Shown here: positions 1 through 9,311 of the stretch, in pieces
Layout: each line of letters begins with the position of its first letter
How positions within the stretch are numbered: the stretch's first letter is position 1
NCBI GenBank assembly: GCA_001644045.1
Contig: LUUF01000103.1
Span: 1-64,000 of the forward strand
Direction: 5' to 3'
From: Methylomonas methanica
GTDB taxonomy: Bacteria; Pseudomonadota; Gammaproteobacteria; Methylococcales; Methylomonadaceae
DNA length: 64,000 nt
The notes under the pieces: generated by a model
Databases searched by the model: none
What the model was told of the DNA's origin: nothing
Seen by the model: the letters and a program-made list of their open reading frames with translations, nothing else
Position numbers and translations under genes: made by a program

Positions 1-19
1 CAAATTTTTCTTTAGCCAT
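1..19 (-). CDS. tuf: Elongation factor Tu, first codons only
   Basis: Only the first six codons are in the window. On the minus strand they read M-A-K-E-K-F, the usual start of bacterial EF-Tu, which delivers aminoacyl-tRNA to the ribosome. The call rests mainly on position: tRNA-Tyr, tRNA-Gly and tRNA-Thr lie directly upstream on the same strand, the arrangement that precedes tufB in Escherichia coli and relatives. The rest of the gene lies to the left of the window. Confidence 0.8.
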
Positions 20-60
20 TATGAAACACCCTAACTACAACAAAAACAATCAACCCTATC

Positions 61-136
<76 letters not shown>

Positions 137-155
137 GAGTACTTTACCCCGAGAA

Positions 156-229
156 TGGAGCGGGTGATGGGAATCGAACCCACGCAATCAGCTTGGAAGG
201 CTGGAGTTCTACCATTGAACTACACCCGC
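156..229 (-). tRNA. tRNA-Gly (TCC)
   Basis: A 74-nt cloverleaf with acceptor GCGGGTG/CACCCGC, anticodon loop CTTCCAA (anticodon TCC) and an encoded CCA. It is the middle tRNA of the cluster, only 18-19 nt from each neighbour, so it is almost certainly cotranscribed with them. Confidence 0.95.
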
Positions 230-247
230 AGATCCCATTAAATTTGG

Positions 248-332
248 TGGTGGAGGGGGGAGGATTCGAACCTCCGAAGGTAGAACCGGCAGATTTACAG
301 TCTGATCCCTTTGGCCGCTCGGGAACCCCTCC
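248..332 (-). tRNA. tRNA-Tyr (GTA)
   Basis: An 85-nt class II tRNA with a long variable arm, acceptor GGAGGGG paired with the 3' strand, anticodon loop CTGTAAA (anticodon GTA) and an encoded CCA. It is the first RNA of the tRNA-tuf transcription unit and starts about 10 nt after the predicted transcription start. Confidence 0.95.
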
Positions 333-348
333 GTTACTTATTCGATCA

Positions 349-377
349 ATTATCCTTATTTACAAAATTCTAGTCAA
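349..377 (-). promoter_or_regulatory. Sigma70 promoter of the tRNA-Tyr-Gly-Thr-tuf unit
   Basis: On the minus strand TTGACT (372-377) is followed after exactly 17 nt by GATAAT (349-354). Both hexamers are one base from consensus and the spacing is optimal. The predicted start falls near 342, ten bases upstream of tRNA-Tyr, as expected for a stable-RNA promoter. Confidence 0.8.
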
Positions 378-408
378 GCTTTTTTTAAGAGCCTCTGCAA
401 AAGAACTC

Positions 409-963
409 CTAACCGTTAATCGGCGCAAAATTGCCCGTGATTAGCGCCTCCATATTTTTTGCCAACCCTTCAAACAGACCGAGTAATCTCGCCTGCCCAT
501 CTAGCGACAGCCCAGACAACACATAATCCGCTACTTTTTCCCCTGCCAAGGGACGGCCAATACCGACTCTCAGTCGATAAAAATCACGGGAATCAATATG
601 AGTAATGATGTCACGAAGCCCATTATGCCCCCCATGCCCACCATCCCGTTTTAATTTAACAACACTCTCGGGCAACTCAAGATCATCATGAACCACAAGC
701 ATTTCTTCAGGATTGAGCTTGTAATACCGCAAAAGCTTACCAACAGACATACCGCTTTTATTCATAAAAGTCATCGGCTTTAACAACATAAGCCTAAATC
801 CGCCAATATTACATTCCGCCACTTCACCAGAAAATTGACTACTGCTTGACCAACCAGCACCAGCCAACCCCGCCAAATACTCCACAAACAAAAACCCGGC
901 ATTGTGCCGGGTTTTTTCGTATTGCCGCCCGGGATTACCCAGGCCAACAATTAACTTAATCAT
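409..963 (-). CDS. pth: Peptidyl-tRNA hydrolase
   Basis: This 184-aa cytoplasmic enzyme cleaves peptidyl-tRNA released by abortive translation and recycles the tRNA. The N-terminus carries the family signature GLGNPG (residues 7-12) and TRHNAGF with the catalytic His20; the conserved HDDLELP segment lies near residue 92. Length is typical. It lies 22 nt downstream of rplY on the same strand, the common prs-rplY-pth order. Its stop is 32 nt from the strong promoter of the tRNA cluster. Confidence 0.96.
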   Translation of the reverse strand: MIKLIVGLGNPGRQYEKTRHNAGFLFVEYLAGLAGAGWSSSSQFSGEVAECNIGGFRLMLLKPMTFMNKSGMSVGKLLRYYKLNPEEMLVVHDDLELPESVVKLKRDGGHGGHNGLRDIITHIDSRDFYRLRVGIGRPLAGEKVADYVLSGLSLDGQARLLGLFEGLAKNMEALITGNFAPING

Positions 964-985
964 TCAAACGAAACTTTAGATGCTT

Positions 986-1582
986 TTACTCAGCAACTTC
1001 CGTCGATCTTGGTTTGACGATTTGCGCAACCGGATGATCATGCTCAGCACCATGTTGCAACGCAGCAATCTCAACACCAGCCGGCAAAACCAAATCAGAC
1101 AAATGTATTGTCGAACCAACATCTACGCTCGCCAAATCGACCTCGATAAACTCCGGCAGAGCAGAGGGCATACAGAACACCTCAACGTCGGCCATAGCGT
1201 GCGTAACCAAGCCGCCCTTCTTAACACCGACAGAAATAGCTTCGTTGATAAAATGCAAAGGAACATGCACTTTCAATTTATGAGTTTCATCAACCCGCAT
1301 AAAATCCATATGCAGAATGACCGGCTTTGCAGGGTGCCGCTGTATATGCTTAAGAACCGCTTTTTCTGTTTTACCATCGATTTTAAGATCAAGCACATGC
1401 GAATAAACCGCCTCATGCACCAAATGCTTAACCACTTCATTATGATCCAGCAACAACATCTCAGGAGTACCGCTGCCGCCATAAATTACCGCAGGCACCT
1501 TACCCTGACGACGAACAACCTTGGCCGCACTACTGCCCGAGGCACTGCGAGCTTCTGCAACAAATTCAAACACGTTAGCCAT
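986..1582 (-). CDS. rplY: 50S ribosomal protein L25, CTC/TL5 form
   Basis: This 198-aa protein has an N-terminal L25 domain that binds 5S rRNA and a C-terminal beta domain (TL5/CTC type), so it is about twice as long as the short E. coli L25. The start at 1582 (M-A-N-V-F-E-F) is preferred because a GGAG Shine-Dalgarno lies just upstream; an in-frame start nine codons earlier lacks one. It sits between prs and pth on one strand with gaps of 22-45 nt. Confidence 0.94.
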   Translation of the reverse strand: MANVFEFVAEARSASGSSAAKVVRRQGKVPAVIYGGSGTPEMLLLDHNEVVKHLVHEAVYSHVLDLKIDGKTEKAVLKHIQRHPAKPVILHMDFMRVDETHKLKVHVPLHFINEAISVGVKKGGLVTHAMADVEVFCMPSALPEFIEVDLASVDVGSTIHLSDLVLPAGVEIAALQHGAEHDHPVAQIVKPRSTEVAE

Positions 1583-1627
1583 CTTTTTCTCCAAAAGCTT
1601 GTTCCACAAGCACTACTTTAAATCTTA

Positions 1628-2581
1628 TCAATCAACATAAAGCGAGCTTACAGACTCGCCCACAGCTATCCGCCGTATTGTTTCCGCCAACATCTCCGCA
1701 ACACTTAGCTGCCTGATCTTACCAATCCCGGACAATTCTGCAGTCAACGGAATCGTATCAGTAACAACCAACTCATCAAGAACGGAGTTTTCAACATTTT
1801 CTGCAGCAGCCCCAGATAACACCGGATGAGTACAGTATGCAACGACTTTCTTGGCACCATTCTTCTTCAACGCCTCAGCAGCATGACATAGAGTACCCGC
1901 CGTATCAACTAAGTCATCCACCATGACGCAAGTCCGCCCCTCAACGTCGCCGATGATGTGCATTATTTCCGAAACATTCGGCCTTGGCCGCCGCTTATCG
2001 ATTATCGCCAAATCAGCATCACCCAGACGCTTAGCAATTGCGCGCGCCCTCACAACACCACCGACATCCGGCGAAACCACAATCAAATTCTCGTATTCTT
2101 GCCGCCAAATATCGCCCAGCAAAATGGGCGAAGCATACACATTATCAACTGGAATTCCAAAAAACCCCATAATTTGATCAGCATGCAAATCAACGGTCAA
2201 AGCTCGATCCGCTCCAGCATTACCTATCATATCCGCGACTAATCTGGCCGTAATAGGCACCCTAGCCGATCTTGAACGCCGGTCTTGCCGAGCATATCCG
2301 TAGTACGGCATAACCGCAGTTATTCTCGCCGCAGACGCCCGCCTAAGAGCATCAATCATCACCAACAATTCCATCAAGTTTTCGTTGGTAGGCGCACAGG
2401 TAGGCTGTATTACAAATACATCCCTACCCCTAACATTTTCTTCTATCTCAACAAAAATCTCGCCATCACTGAAGCGACCAACACTGGCCATGCCGAGGCG
2501 CATATTGAGCTTCCTCACAATACCTTCAGACAACGCCTTATTGGCATTACCCGAGAATACCATTACCGAGGCTTCACGCAT
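1628..2581 (-). CDS. prs: Ribose-phosphate pyrophosphokinase (PRPP synthase)
   Basis: It transfers pyrophosphate from ATP to ribose 5-phosphate, giving PRPP for purine, pyrimidine, histidine, tryptophan and NAD synthesis. The 317-aa protein has the expected landmarks: FSGNAN at the start, the RQDRR loop, [11 protein letters not shown] in the middle and the PRPP-binding loop [12 protein letters not shown] around residues 215-227. A GGGAG Shine-Dalgarno precedes the chosen ATG. It follows tRNA-Gln in the ispE operon. Confidence 0.96.
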   Translation of the reverse strand: MREASVMVFSGNANKALSEGIVRKLNMRLGMASVGRFSDGEIFVEIEENVRGRDVFVIQPTCAPTNENLMELLVMIDALRRASAARITAVMPYYGYARQDRRSRSARVPITARLVADMIGNAGADRALTVDLHADQIMGFFGIPVDNVYASPILLGDIWRQEYENLIVVSPDVGGVVRARAIAKRLGDADLAIIDKRRPRPNVSEIMHIIGDVEGRTCVMVDDLVDTAGTLCHAAEALKKNGAKKVVAYCTHPVLSGAAAENVENSVLDELVVTDTIPLTAELSGIGKIRQLSVAEMLAETIRRIAVGESVSSLYVD

Positions 2582-2616
2582 TCAAGCACTCCCAAGGAAC
2601 TATTGTGTGGAGATTA

Positions 2617-2691
2617 TGGCTGGGCTGCAAGGATTCGAACCTTGGTATGCGAGGATCAAAACCTCGTGCCTTACCGCTTGGCGACAGCCCA
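2617..2691 (-). tRNA. tRNA-Gln (TTG)
   Basis: A 75-nt cloverleaf with acceptor TGGGCTG/CAGCCCA, anticodon loop TTTTGAT (anticodon TTG) and encoded CCA. It lies between ispE (9 nt upstream) and prs (35 nt downstream) on the same strand, so it is probably excised from the protein-coding transcript. The same arrangement is known in pseudomonads. Confidence 0.95.
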
Positions 2692-2700
2692 TTAAATTGA

Positions 2701-3588
2701 TTAAACAGATCCCTGTTCTAATTTCTCATACAGTGGCGACCTATTCAGCCCTCGAGCTAAATAAACCGACCAATTCGGACTCAGCGCAGAAAAAGCCTCG
2801 CGCGCCGATTCTTCCGAATTGAACTGAGCAAACACACACGCCCCGGTTCCCGTCAATCTTGCATCTGCATATTGGGACAACGCATCCAATGCCTCGCCCA
2901 CCGCCTTGTATAAATTGCTAACAACCGGAAGACAATCATTCCGCCAATCGCCTGCAATGAAGTCGCGCATTGTGATGGGTTTGCTATCTCTTGTCAACTG
3001 TTCTGCTAAAAAAATCTGCTTGGTATTAACGTGACAGTCAGGCTTTATCACCACAACCCATTGCTCCGGAATCGTTATCGGCTTTAATTCCTCGCCAATA
3101 CCTTCTCCCCAGGCAGTATAGCCATAGACAAAAACAGGCACATCGGCACCAAGCAGCAAGCCCAACTCCATCAGTTTCTCTAATGGTAACTTTAGACCCC
3201 ACAACTTATTTAATACCACCAAAGTGGTTGCAGCATCCGAACTACCGCCACCCAAGCCGCCACCCATAGGCAGATTTTTTTCAACTTCAATACATACGCC
3301 CAATAAGCAACCGGTATATTGCTTCAATAAATTGGCAGCACGAATAGTTAAATCATCCTGTTCCGGCACTCCTGGGATGGGATCGTGCAAAAACACCAGG
3401 CCATCTTCCACAGGGTGAAAAGTTATCCAATCGCACAAATCAATAATTTGAAATACCGTTTGCAGCAAATGATAACCATCGGGACGGCGTCCGGTGATTC
3501 TCAACATTAAATTCAGCTTGGCCGGCGCCGGCCATTTCTCACCCCATCCCGCCACTTGTTCTTGTACTTCCGTCACGACAAATCCCAT
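2701..3588 (-). CDS. ispE: 4-diphosphocytidyl-2-C-methyl-D-erythritol kinase
   Basis: A GHMP-family kinase of the MEP isoprenoid pathway that phosphorylates CDP-methylerythritol with ATP. The 295-aa protein has the substrate-site motif APAKLNLML (about residues 21-29), the GHMP ATP loop LPMGGGLGGGSSDAA (about 106-120) and the C-terminal LTGTGACVFA loop. The start overlaps the end of lolB by 16 nt, indicating translational coupling. Confidence 0.95.
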   Translation of the reverse strand: MGFVVTEVQEQVAGWGEKWPAPAKLNLMLRITGRRPDGYHLLQTVFQIIDLCDWITFHPVEDGLVFLHDPIPGVPEQDDLTIRAANLLKQYTGCLLGVCIEVEKNLPMGGGLGGGSSDAATTLVVLNKLWGLKLPLEKLMELGLLLGADVPVFVYGYTAWGEGIGEELKPITIPEQWVVVIKPDCHVNTKQIFLAEQLTRDSKPITMRDFIAGDWRNDCLPVVSNLYKAVGEALDALSQYADARLTGTGACVFAQFNSEESAREAFSALSPNWSVYLARGLNRSPLYEKLEQGSV

Positions 3589-4142
3589 TGATCCACTACT
3601 AATTTAATTTTTGTCTTACCTTTTTCCGCATTGATTTTTCGCGGCAGCACCACGGCATTAATATGCTGCATTTCTCTGAAACCGACCCGCCATCCAGACT
3701 GCAAAAAACCATCAGCCTGCTCGACAAACGACTGCTCCGGATCAGGCAAGCCGAGCACCCAATATTTCAAAGCATTCACGGGCATCGTCACGCCTAGCTG
3801 CTCGGCCAATACCTCTTCAACCGGCCCACGAAACTCTTTGCGGGTATCCCCATTATCCACCGCGACAATATCAGCCGCTACGGAAATCATAAGCTTGCCT
3901 TGAGCCAGCGGCCCAGCAAGCTCAATATCGTCCCGATCCAAGCGATGCCGCCAACTCACCGACGCGGAAATCGAGTCTCTCTCATCAGCCAGAGCCAAAC
4001 GCCCCTCGAAATACCATTGCCGCTGCTGCTGCAAAACTTGCATGTCTTGCAACCGATATGCCTCAACAGGTTTCTCAGACAACAATGAACAGCCCGTCAA
4101 CGACAAGACAGACAACAAAAATATGCTGCTCTTAAAAATCAT
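3573..4142 (-). CDS. lolB: Outer-membrane lipoprotein receptor LolB
   Basis: LolB accepts lipoproteins from LolA in the periplasm and inserts them in the outer membrane. The 189-aa protein starts with a lipoprotein signal peptide ending in the lipobox LTGC (Cys18), followed by a sequence typical of the LolA/LolB barrel (WYFEGRLAL, WVLGLPDPE, GWRVGF). Its ATG overlaps the stop of the upstream TPR gene as ATGA, and it overlaps ispE downstream, so all three are probably translated from one message. Confidence 0.9.
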   Translation of the reverse strand: MIFKSSIFLLSVLSLTGCSLLSEKPVEAYRLQDMQVLQQQRQWYFEGRLALADERDSISASVSWRHRLDRDDIELAGPLAQGKLMISVAADIVAVDNGDTRKEFRGPVEEVLAEQLGVTMPVNALKYWVLGLPDPEQSFVEQADGFLQSGWRVGFREMQHINAVVLPRKINAEKGKTKIKLVVDQWDLS

Positions 4143-5863
4143 TGCCCGTTCTGCAAAAAGCGCTTTTTAAATTCCAACAAATACTCGTCATCCGGAGATT
4201 TTTTATAAACGCTATCGAAGAGTTCTTTGGCTTCTTTTTTCTCGCCCAAGGACCACAGCACCTCGGCAATATGTGCGGCAATCTCATTTTCCGGCTGCTT
4301 CTCGTAGGCTCTACGCAGAAACTCCAGGGCTCGCTCGGGCTTTCCGAGCTTAAACTGTAGCCATCCGTAGCTATCTATCACCACCGCCTCATCAGGCTGC
4401 AAGCTCAAAGCGCGCTCCAGATATTTGGCCGCCTCTTCATAGCGCTGGGTTCTATCTGTTAACGTATAACCCAACGCATTCAGCGCACCGACATCGTCAG
4501 GCTTTTTGTCTAAAATTTTTTGCAAGTCGGATTCCAACACATCCAGCTTGTCCAAGCGCTCGGCAACCAACGCCCGGGCATATAACACTTCGCGATTATC
4601 CGGCATGTCTTTCAAGGCCTGCGTCAGAACATCGAAGGCTTCCTGGTAATTGCCCAATTGATTGTAAAGCTCGGCTTTAACCATCAAGATGCGTAAATGC
4701 TGCTCCGGATATTTGTTGTCCATCCGCTTGATGCGCGCCTCGATCTCCTCGAACCGCTTCTGATTCATCAATAGCGACACCGCCGCCATATCCGCATCGA
4801 AAGCATAGTTACCGTCGCCTACCCGATCAAACCACGTCAAAGCCTTATCGGGATGCTGTTGCTCAAGTTCTATTTTACCGAGATAAAAACTGGCCTGCCC
4901 TCCCCACTCCGGATTGCTTAATAGCTTCTCGAGTACGTTTTCAGCCTTATCAGGCTGACCTTGCTGCATATGAATCAAAGCAAGAGTGAACAAGGTTTCC
5001 GCATCGTCCGGCTTATCTTCCAACACACTCTGACAAAGCTTTATGGCATCGTCGAAGTCACGACCATTCACCAACACTTCCAGCAACATTTTTCTGAGCA
5101 GCCTATCTTCCGGAGCCGCTTTCACCGCTTTTTCCAAAGATGCACGAGCCTTAACCAAATCGCCCGAACGCCCAGCCAACTGCGCTTGCAAAATTACGGC
5201 CTTATTCCAATCAGGCTGAATCAACAATGCCTGACTGACTTTCTGTTGAGCCAACTCATTATTTTGCAAAACCGACGCCAAAACCGCCTGCAAGAAAAAC
5301 ACACTCGCCTGAGTAGGATGCTCAACCGCCAATTCTTCCAACACGTCGTAAGTGAATTGAGTGCGACCTTCTTTTTCCAGCAGCTTGGTCATTTCCAGCA
5401 CACCGGCCTCAAAACCAGCCGGGTCGTCAGCCAACATGGCATTCAGATTCTCTACCGCCGCCTTTTGATCGGAGTTTTTGATTGCCAGCAACACGGCAAA
5501 CTTTCTCGCCGCCAAATTTTTACCGTCTTTGGCCAACCAAACCGTCAAGGCCTCGCGTGTACGCTGCTCGTCCTTTAAAAACAAACCTATTTTGACGGCT
5601 CGTTCCGCAATCCGCGGATCATCGACTCGCTTGGCGGCTTGCAAATAAGCGTCCATCGCCAAATGGTACTGATTGCGCTGCCCTGCCAATTCGGCGGCCA
5701 TCAGCAAATACAGCACCTCTTCGTCGATCACCGTGTTGCGATTAACTCTGCTTTCCAAGCCCTCCGGCTTGGTCGGCAAACCTTCTGCGTCAGGCTCTTT
5801 CTCGGGCGAAACAGCGCATCCAGACATTGATAAGAATATTGCTATGGCTATCCATTTTTTCAT
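4139..5863 (-). CDS. TPR-repeat lipoprotein
   Basis: A 574-aa protein with a lipoprotein signal (lipobox MSGC, Cys16) and TPR-like helical repeats over nearly its whole length, for example the tract around residues 450-540 with ALNALGYTL and VIDSYGWLQ. TPR lipoproteins of this type precede lolB in several gammaproteobacteria and are taken to be periplasmic or outer-membrane scaffolds. The function is not known. The gene overlaps lolB by four bases and diverges from hemA across a 146-bp region. Confidence 0.85.
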   Translation of the reverse strand: MKKWIAIAIFLSMSGCAVSPEKEPDAEGLPTKPEGLESRVNRNTVIDEEVLYLLMAAELAGQRNQYHLAMDAYLQAAKRVDDPRIAERAVKIGLFLKDEQRTREALTVWLAKDGKNLAARKFAVLLAIKNSDQKAAVENLNAMLADDPAGFEAGVLEMTKLLEKEGRTQFTYDVLEELAVEHPTQASVFFLQAVLASVLQNNELAQQKVSQALLIQPDWNKAVILQAQLAGRSGDLVKARASLEKAVKAAPEDRLLRKMLLEVLVNGRDFDDAIKLCQSVLEDKPDDAETLFTLALIHMQQGQPDKAENVLEKLLSNPEWGGQASFYLGKIELEQQHPDKALTWFDRVGDGNYAFDADMAAVSLLMNQKRFEEIEARIKRMDNKYPEQHLRILMVKAELYNQLGNYQEAFDVLTQALKDMPDNREVLYARALVAERLDKLDVLESDLQKILDKKPDDVGALNALGYTLTDRTQRYEEAAKYLERALSLQPDEAVVIDSYGWLQFKLGKPERALEFLRRAYEKQPENEIAAHIAEVLWSLGEKKEAKELFDSVYKKSPDDEYLLEFKKRFLQNGQ

Positions 5864-5947
5864 GCAATCACTTGACCCACTTTTGAAAAACTATTGACGA
5901 TAGATTACCAGAAAAAGCCCCTGAATCGGACTGTCGTTTCATTGTAT

Positions 5948-5976
5948 TTGGACAAAAACAGCGCATTCCTTAAAAT
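5948..5976 (+). promoter_or_regulatory. Sigma70 promoter of hemA
   Basis: TTGGAC (5948-5953), a 17-nt spacer and TAAAAT (5971-5976) lie 34 nt upstream of the hemA ATG. Both boxes match the consensus at five of six positions. Confidence 0.65.
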
Positions 5977-6009
5977 AGCGGACTTTTCTTGTGCTATTGT
6001 TCGCAACCG

Positions 6010-7260
6010 ATGACTCTTCTTGCCGTAGGGATAAATTACAATACAGCGCCGGTCGCGATCCGCGAACGCTTGGCGTTCCCGACGGAAATGCTCGACAACA
6101 CGTTGAAAAACTTATGGAATCTTCGCGAAATCAGCGAAGCGGCCATTCTGTCGACTTGCAACCGTACCGAGTTTTACTATCAGGCCGACAACGACAGCCA
6201 ATCTTCGCTAGTAAACTGGATAGCCGACACAAAACAGATCAAACCGGCAGACTTTACGCCCTACCTCTATAGCTACAAAGATAGCCAATCGATAAGACAC
6301 ATGTTCCGCGTGGCTTGCGGCCTGGACTCGATGATCCTGGGCGAGCCGCAAATCCTCGGCCAAATGAAAACCGCCTACCATGCCGCTTCGCAAGCCGGCA
6401 CATTGGGCCGAAATCTCAGCAAATTGTTTCAACACACATTTTCCGCCGCCAAAAAAGTCCGCACCGACACCGCCATCGGCTCCAGCCCGGTTTCGGTCGC
6501 GTTTGCCGCCGTGCAACTGGCGCAACAGATTTTCGACAAACTCAGCGAACAAACCGCGCTGTTGATAGGCGCTGGCGAGACCATAGAACTGACCGCCCGC
6601 CATCTGTATCAGCATGGCGTAGGCCGCATCATCATTGCCAACCGCACTTACGATAAAGCCCACGCCCTAGCCATGCAATTCAACGGCTACGCGATCAACC
6701 TCGCCGAGCTGCCGAATCATTTGGCGGAAGCCGATATTGTCGTGTCGTCCACCGCCAGCCAATTGCCGATACTCGGCAAGGGTCGCGTGGAAAGCGCGAT
6801 CAAGATCCGCAAACACAAACCGATGTTCATGGTCGACTTAGCCGTGCCGCGCGACATCGAAGCCGAGGTTGCCCAACTGCGCGACGTCTATCTGTACACC
6901 GTCGACGACCTGCAAAACACCGTCAATCAGAACATGGACTCGCGCCGCCGCGCCGCCGAGCAGGCTGAAGAAATCATCGACACCCAAGTGGAACATTTCA
7001 TGGCTTGGCTCCGCTCCCAGGGCGCTCAGGAAACCATCCGCGACTTCCGCACCCAGGCCGAACAAACTCGCGACGAAGCCTTGCAAAAAGCGCTCGCCCA
7101 ACTCAACAGCGGCGCAGCCGCCGACGAAGTATTGCAGCGTCTCGCCCACACATTGACCAATAAACTGATCCACACCCCCTGCGCGCAACTACGCGAGGCT
7201 GGCGCCAACGAACGCCACGACCTGATCGCTGCTTCCCGCGAAATTTTCAAATTACGATAA
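6010..7260 (+). CDS. hemA: Glutamyl-tRNA reductase
   Basis: It catalyses the NADPH-dependent reduction of Glu-tRNA to glutamate-1-semialdehyde, the first step of C5 tetrapyrrole synthesis. The start at 6010 (M-T-L-L-A-V-G-I-N) matches the family and puts the catalytic cysteine at position 50 in ILSTCNRTE. The NADP-binding segment (LLIGAGETIELTARHL) and the C-terminal dimerisation helices are present; length is 416 aa. No strong ribosome-binding site is visible. The gene leads a cluster with prfA, prmC and a JAMM peptidase. Confidence 0.95.
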   Translation: MTLLAVGINYNTAPVAIRERLAFPTEMLDNTLKNLWNLREISEAAILSTCNRTEFYYQADNDSQSSLVNWIADTKQIKPADFTPYLYSYKDSQSIRHMFRVACGLDSMILGEPQILGQMKTAYHAASQAGTLGRNLSKLFQHTFSAAKKVRTDTAIGSSPVSVAFAAVQLAQQIFDKLSEQTALLIGAGETIELTARHLYQHGVGRIIIANRTYDKAHALAMQFNGYAINLAELPNHLAEADIVVSSTASQLPILGKGRVESAIKIRKHKPMFMVDLAVPRDIEAEVAQLRDVYLYTVDDLQNTVNQNMDSRRRAAEQAEEIIDTQVEHFMAWLRSQGAQETIRDFRTQAEQTRDEALQKALAQLNSGAAADEVLQRLAHTLTNKLIHTPCAQLREAGANERHDLIAASREIFKLR

Positions 7261-7268
7261 ACCACTGA

Positions 7269-8354
7269 ATGAAACCCTCGATACAAACCAAACTGGAAAA
7301 CCTCGGCGAACGCTTTGAAGAAATCACCGCCCTGCTTTCGCAACCGGAAGTGCAAAGCAATCAAAACCAATTCCGCAGCCTGAGCCAGGAATACGCGCAA
7401 ATCGAACCGCTGGTTGCTTGCTACAAAACCTATCAGGAAAACGAAGTCAATCTGGAATCGGCCCAGGAAATGGCCAAGGACAGCGACCCGGAACTGCGCG
7501 AGATGGCCAAAGAAGAAATCCAGGCCGCCGAAGCACAACGCGAGGAACTGGTACAACAACTGCAAATCCTGTTGCTGCCCAAAGATCCCAACGATAACCG
7601 TAACGTATTTCTGGAGGTGCGCGCCGGCACCGGCGGCGACGAAGCAGCGATCTTCTCCGGCGACCTGGCGCGCATGTATCAACGTTATGCGGAAAGACAA
7701 GGCTGGAGCACCGAAATTATCAACGAAAACCGCGGCGAACACGGCGGCTTCAAGGAAGTCATCATGCGCATCAGCGGCCAGAATGTATACTCGCAACTGA
7801 AGTTCGAATCCGGCACCCACCGCGTACAGCGCGTGCCGGAAACCGAATCGCAAGGCCGCGTGCATACGTCCGCCTGTACCGTGGCGATCATGCCGGAAGT
7901 CGACGCGGTCGACGAAATCGACATTAACCCGGCGGATTTGCGCGTCGACACCTTCCGCGCCTCCGGCGCCGGCGGCCAGCACGTTAACCGTACCGAATCG
8001 GCTATCCGTATCACCCATATCCCTTCCGGGGTCGTGGTGGAATGTCAGGACGAACGCTCGCAACACAAAAACCGCGCCCGGGCGATGTCGGTATTGCAAG
8101 CTCGTTTGATGTCCGCCGCCCAGGAAAAACAGCATGCCGAACAGTCTGAAAGCCGCAAACTGCAAGTCGGTAGTGGCGACCGTTCCGAGCGTATCCGCAC
8201 TTACAACTATCCGCAAGGCCGGCTCACCGACCATCGCATCAATCTGACTTTATATAAGCTGGAAGAAATCATGGAAGGCGGACTGGAACACGTGATTCAA
8301 CCGCTGATTCATGAACATCAAGCAGAGTTGCTGACGCAGTTGGGCAATGTTTGA
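7269..8354 (+). CDS. prfA: Peptide chain release factor 1
   Basis: RF1 reads UAA and UAG and triggers peptide release. The 361-aa protein carries the GGQ motif at residues 235-237 (GAGGQHVN), methylated by PrmC, and the codon-recognition tripeptide PxT as PET in RVPETESQG, where E. coli has PAT. It starts 8 nt after hemA and is followed by prmC, which encodes its modifying enzyme. Confidence 0.96.
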   Translation: MKPSIQTKLENLGERFEEITALLSQPEVQSNQNQFRSLSQEYAQIEPLVACYKTYQENEVNLESAQEMAKDSDPELREMAKEEIQAAEAQREELVQQLQILLLPKDPNDNRNVFLEVRAGTGGDEAAIFSGDLARMYQRYAERQGWSTEIINENRGEHGGFKEVIMRISGQNVYSQLKFESGTHRVQRVPETESQGRVHTSACTVAIMPEVDAVDEIDINPADLRVDTFRASGAGGQHVNRTESAIRITHIPSGVVVECQDERSQHKNRARAMSVLQARLMSAAQEKQHAEQSESRKLQVGSGDRSERIRTYNYPQGRLTDHRINLTLYKLEEIMEGGLEHVIQPLIHEHQAELLTQLGNV

Positions 8355-8417
8355 GCAACCTGTCGGGGCGACTCGCGAACACGAAGTGCACTCATTCACC
8401 CAAAGTATCTTGGGCGA

Positions 8418-9311
8418 ATGACCCGTCAGAGCGTGATAGCGAATCCACCCCCACAGAAAAACTCCAGCCATTCGATTCAAAGCCTGTTGGACACGGCAAG
8501 CGGACAGCTCAGCGCAGCATCCGAAACCGCGATGCTGGACGCGGAAGTACTGCTTTGTCACTGCCTGGACAAAACCCGCTCGTTTCTCAGAGCCTGGCCG
8601 GAACATCAGCCCAGCCCGCATCAAATCGCGCAATTTCAATTGCTGGTCGAACAACGCTCGCAAGGCACACCTGTTGCCTACCTAACCGGCCAGCGCGAAT
8701 TCTGGTCGCGCAATTTCAAAGTCAGCCCGGACGTGCTGATCCCAAGACCCGACACGGAATTGCTGATAGAACTCAGCCTAGCGCTGTTACCGAAAGACCG
8801 GCCCGGCAAAATCATCGATCTCGGCACCGGCTCCGGCATTATCGCCATCACTCTGGCTGTCGAACGTCCGCTAGCACAAGTGTTCGCCAGCGATCTTAGT
8901 TCGGCTGCCTTGGACGTCGCCCAATATAATGCGCAGCAACTCAACACTAGCAATATCAGTTTTTTGCAATCGCATTGGTTCGACAATATCCAGGAAACCG
9001 GCTTCGATCTGGTACTGAGCAACCCGCCCTACATCGCGGATAACGACCCGCATTTGCACGAAGGCGATGTGCGCTTCGAACCTGCCAGCGCGTTGATCAG
9101 CCCCGAAAACGGCTTACGAGACATTCGCCTGCTTGCCGAACAAGCGCGTCTACATTTGAAAGACAACGGCCAATTATTGGTCGAACACGGCTACAATCAA
9201 CAAACCGAGGTACAAGCCATTTTTAACGAATTTGGCTACCAGAAGGTCAACACATATGCGGATTTATCCGGCAATCCTCGAGTGACATCAGGAATATGGG
9301 AACCACTATGA
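8418..9311 (+). CDS. prmC: Release factor glutamine N5-methyltransferase
   Basis: PrmC uses S-adenosylmethionine to methylate the Gln of the GGQ motif of release factors. The 297-aa protein has an N-terminal helical domain, the SAM-binding motif IDLGTGSGIIAI near residue 137 and the glutamine-binding NPPY motif (LVLSNPPYIA) near residue 200. The first 20 residues are Pro/Gln-rich and may be dispensable, so a start somewhat downstream cannot be excluded. Confidence 0.93.
   Translation: MTRQSVIANPPPQKNSSHSIQSLLDTASGQLSAASETAMLDAEVLLCHCLDKTRSFLRAWPEHQPSPHQIAQFQLLVEQRSQGTPVAYLTGQREFWSRNFKVSPDVLIPRPDTELLIELSLALLPKDRPGKIIDLGTGSGIIAITLAVERPLAQVFASDLSSAALDVAQYNAQQLNTSNISFLQSHWFDNIQETGFDLVLSNPPYIADNDPHLHEGDVRFEPASALISPENGLRDIRLLAEQARLHLKDNGQLLVEHGYNQQTEVQAIFNEFGYQKVNTYADLSGNPRVTSGIWEPL

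Noticed and set aside
980-1621. A 213-codon plus-strand frame opposite rplY
   Set aside because: Shadow of a well-identified ribosomal protein gene, with no ribosome-binding site or protein-like pattern.
7026-8234. A 402-codon open frame on the minus strand across hemA/prfA
   Set aside because: It is antisense to two certain genes and its composition (Phe/Ala/Gly-rich) is what the reverse frame of GC-rich coding sequence gives.
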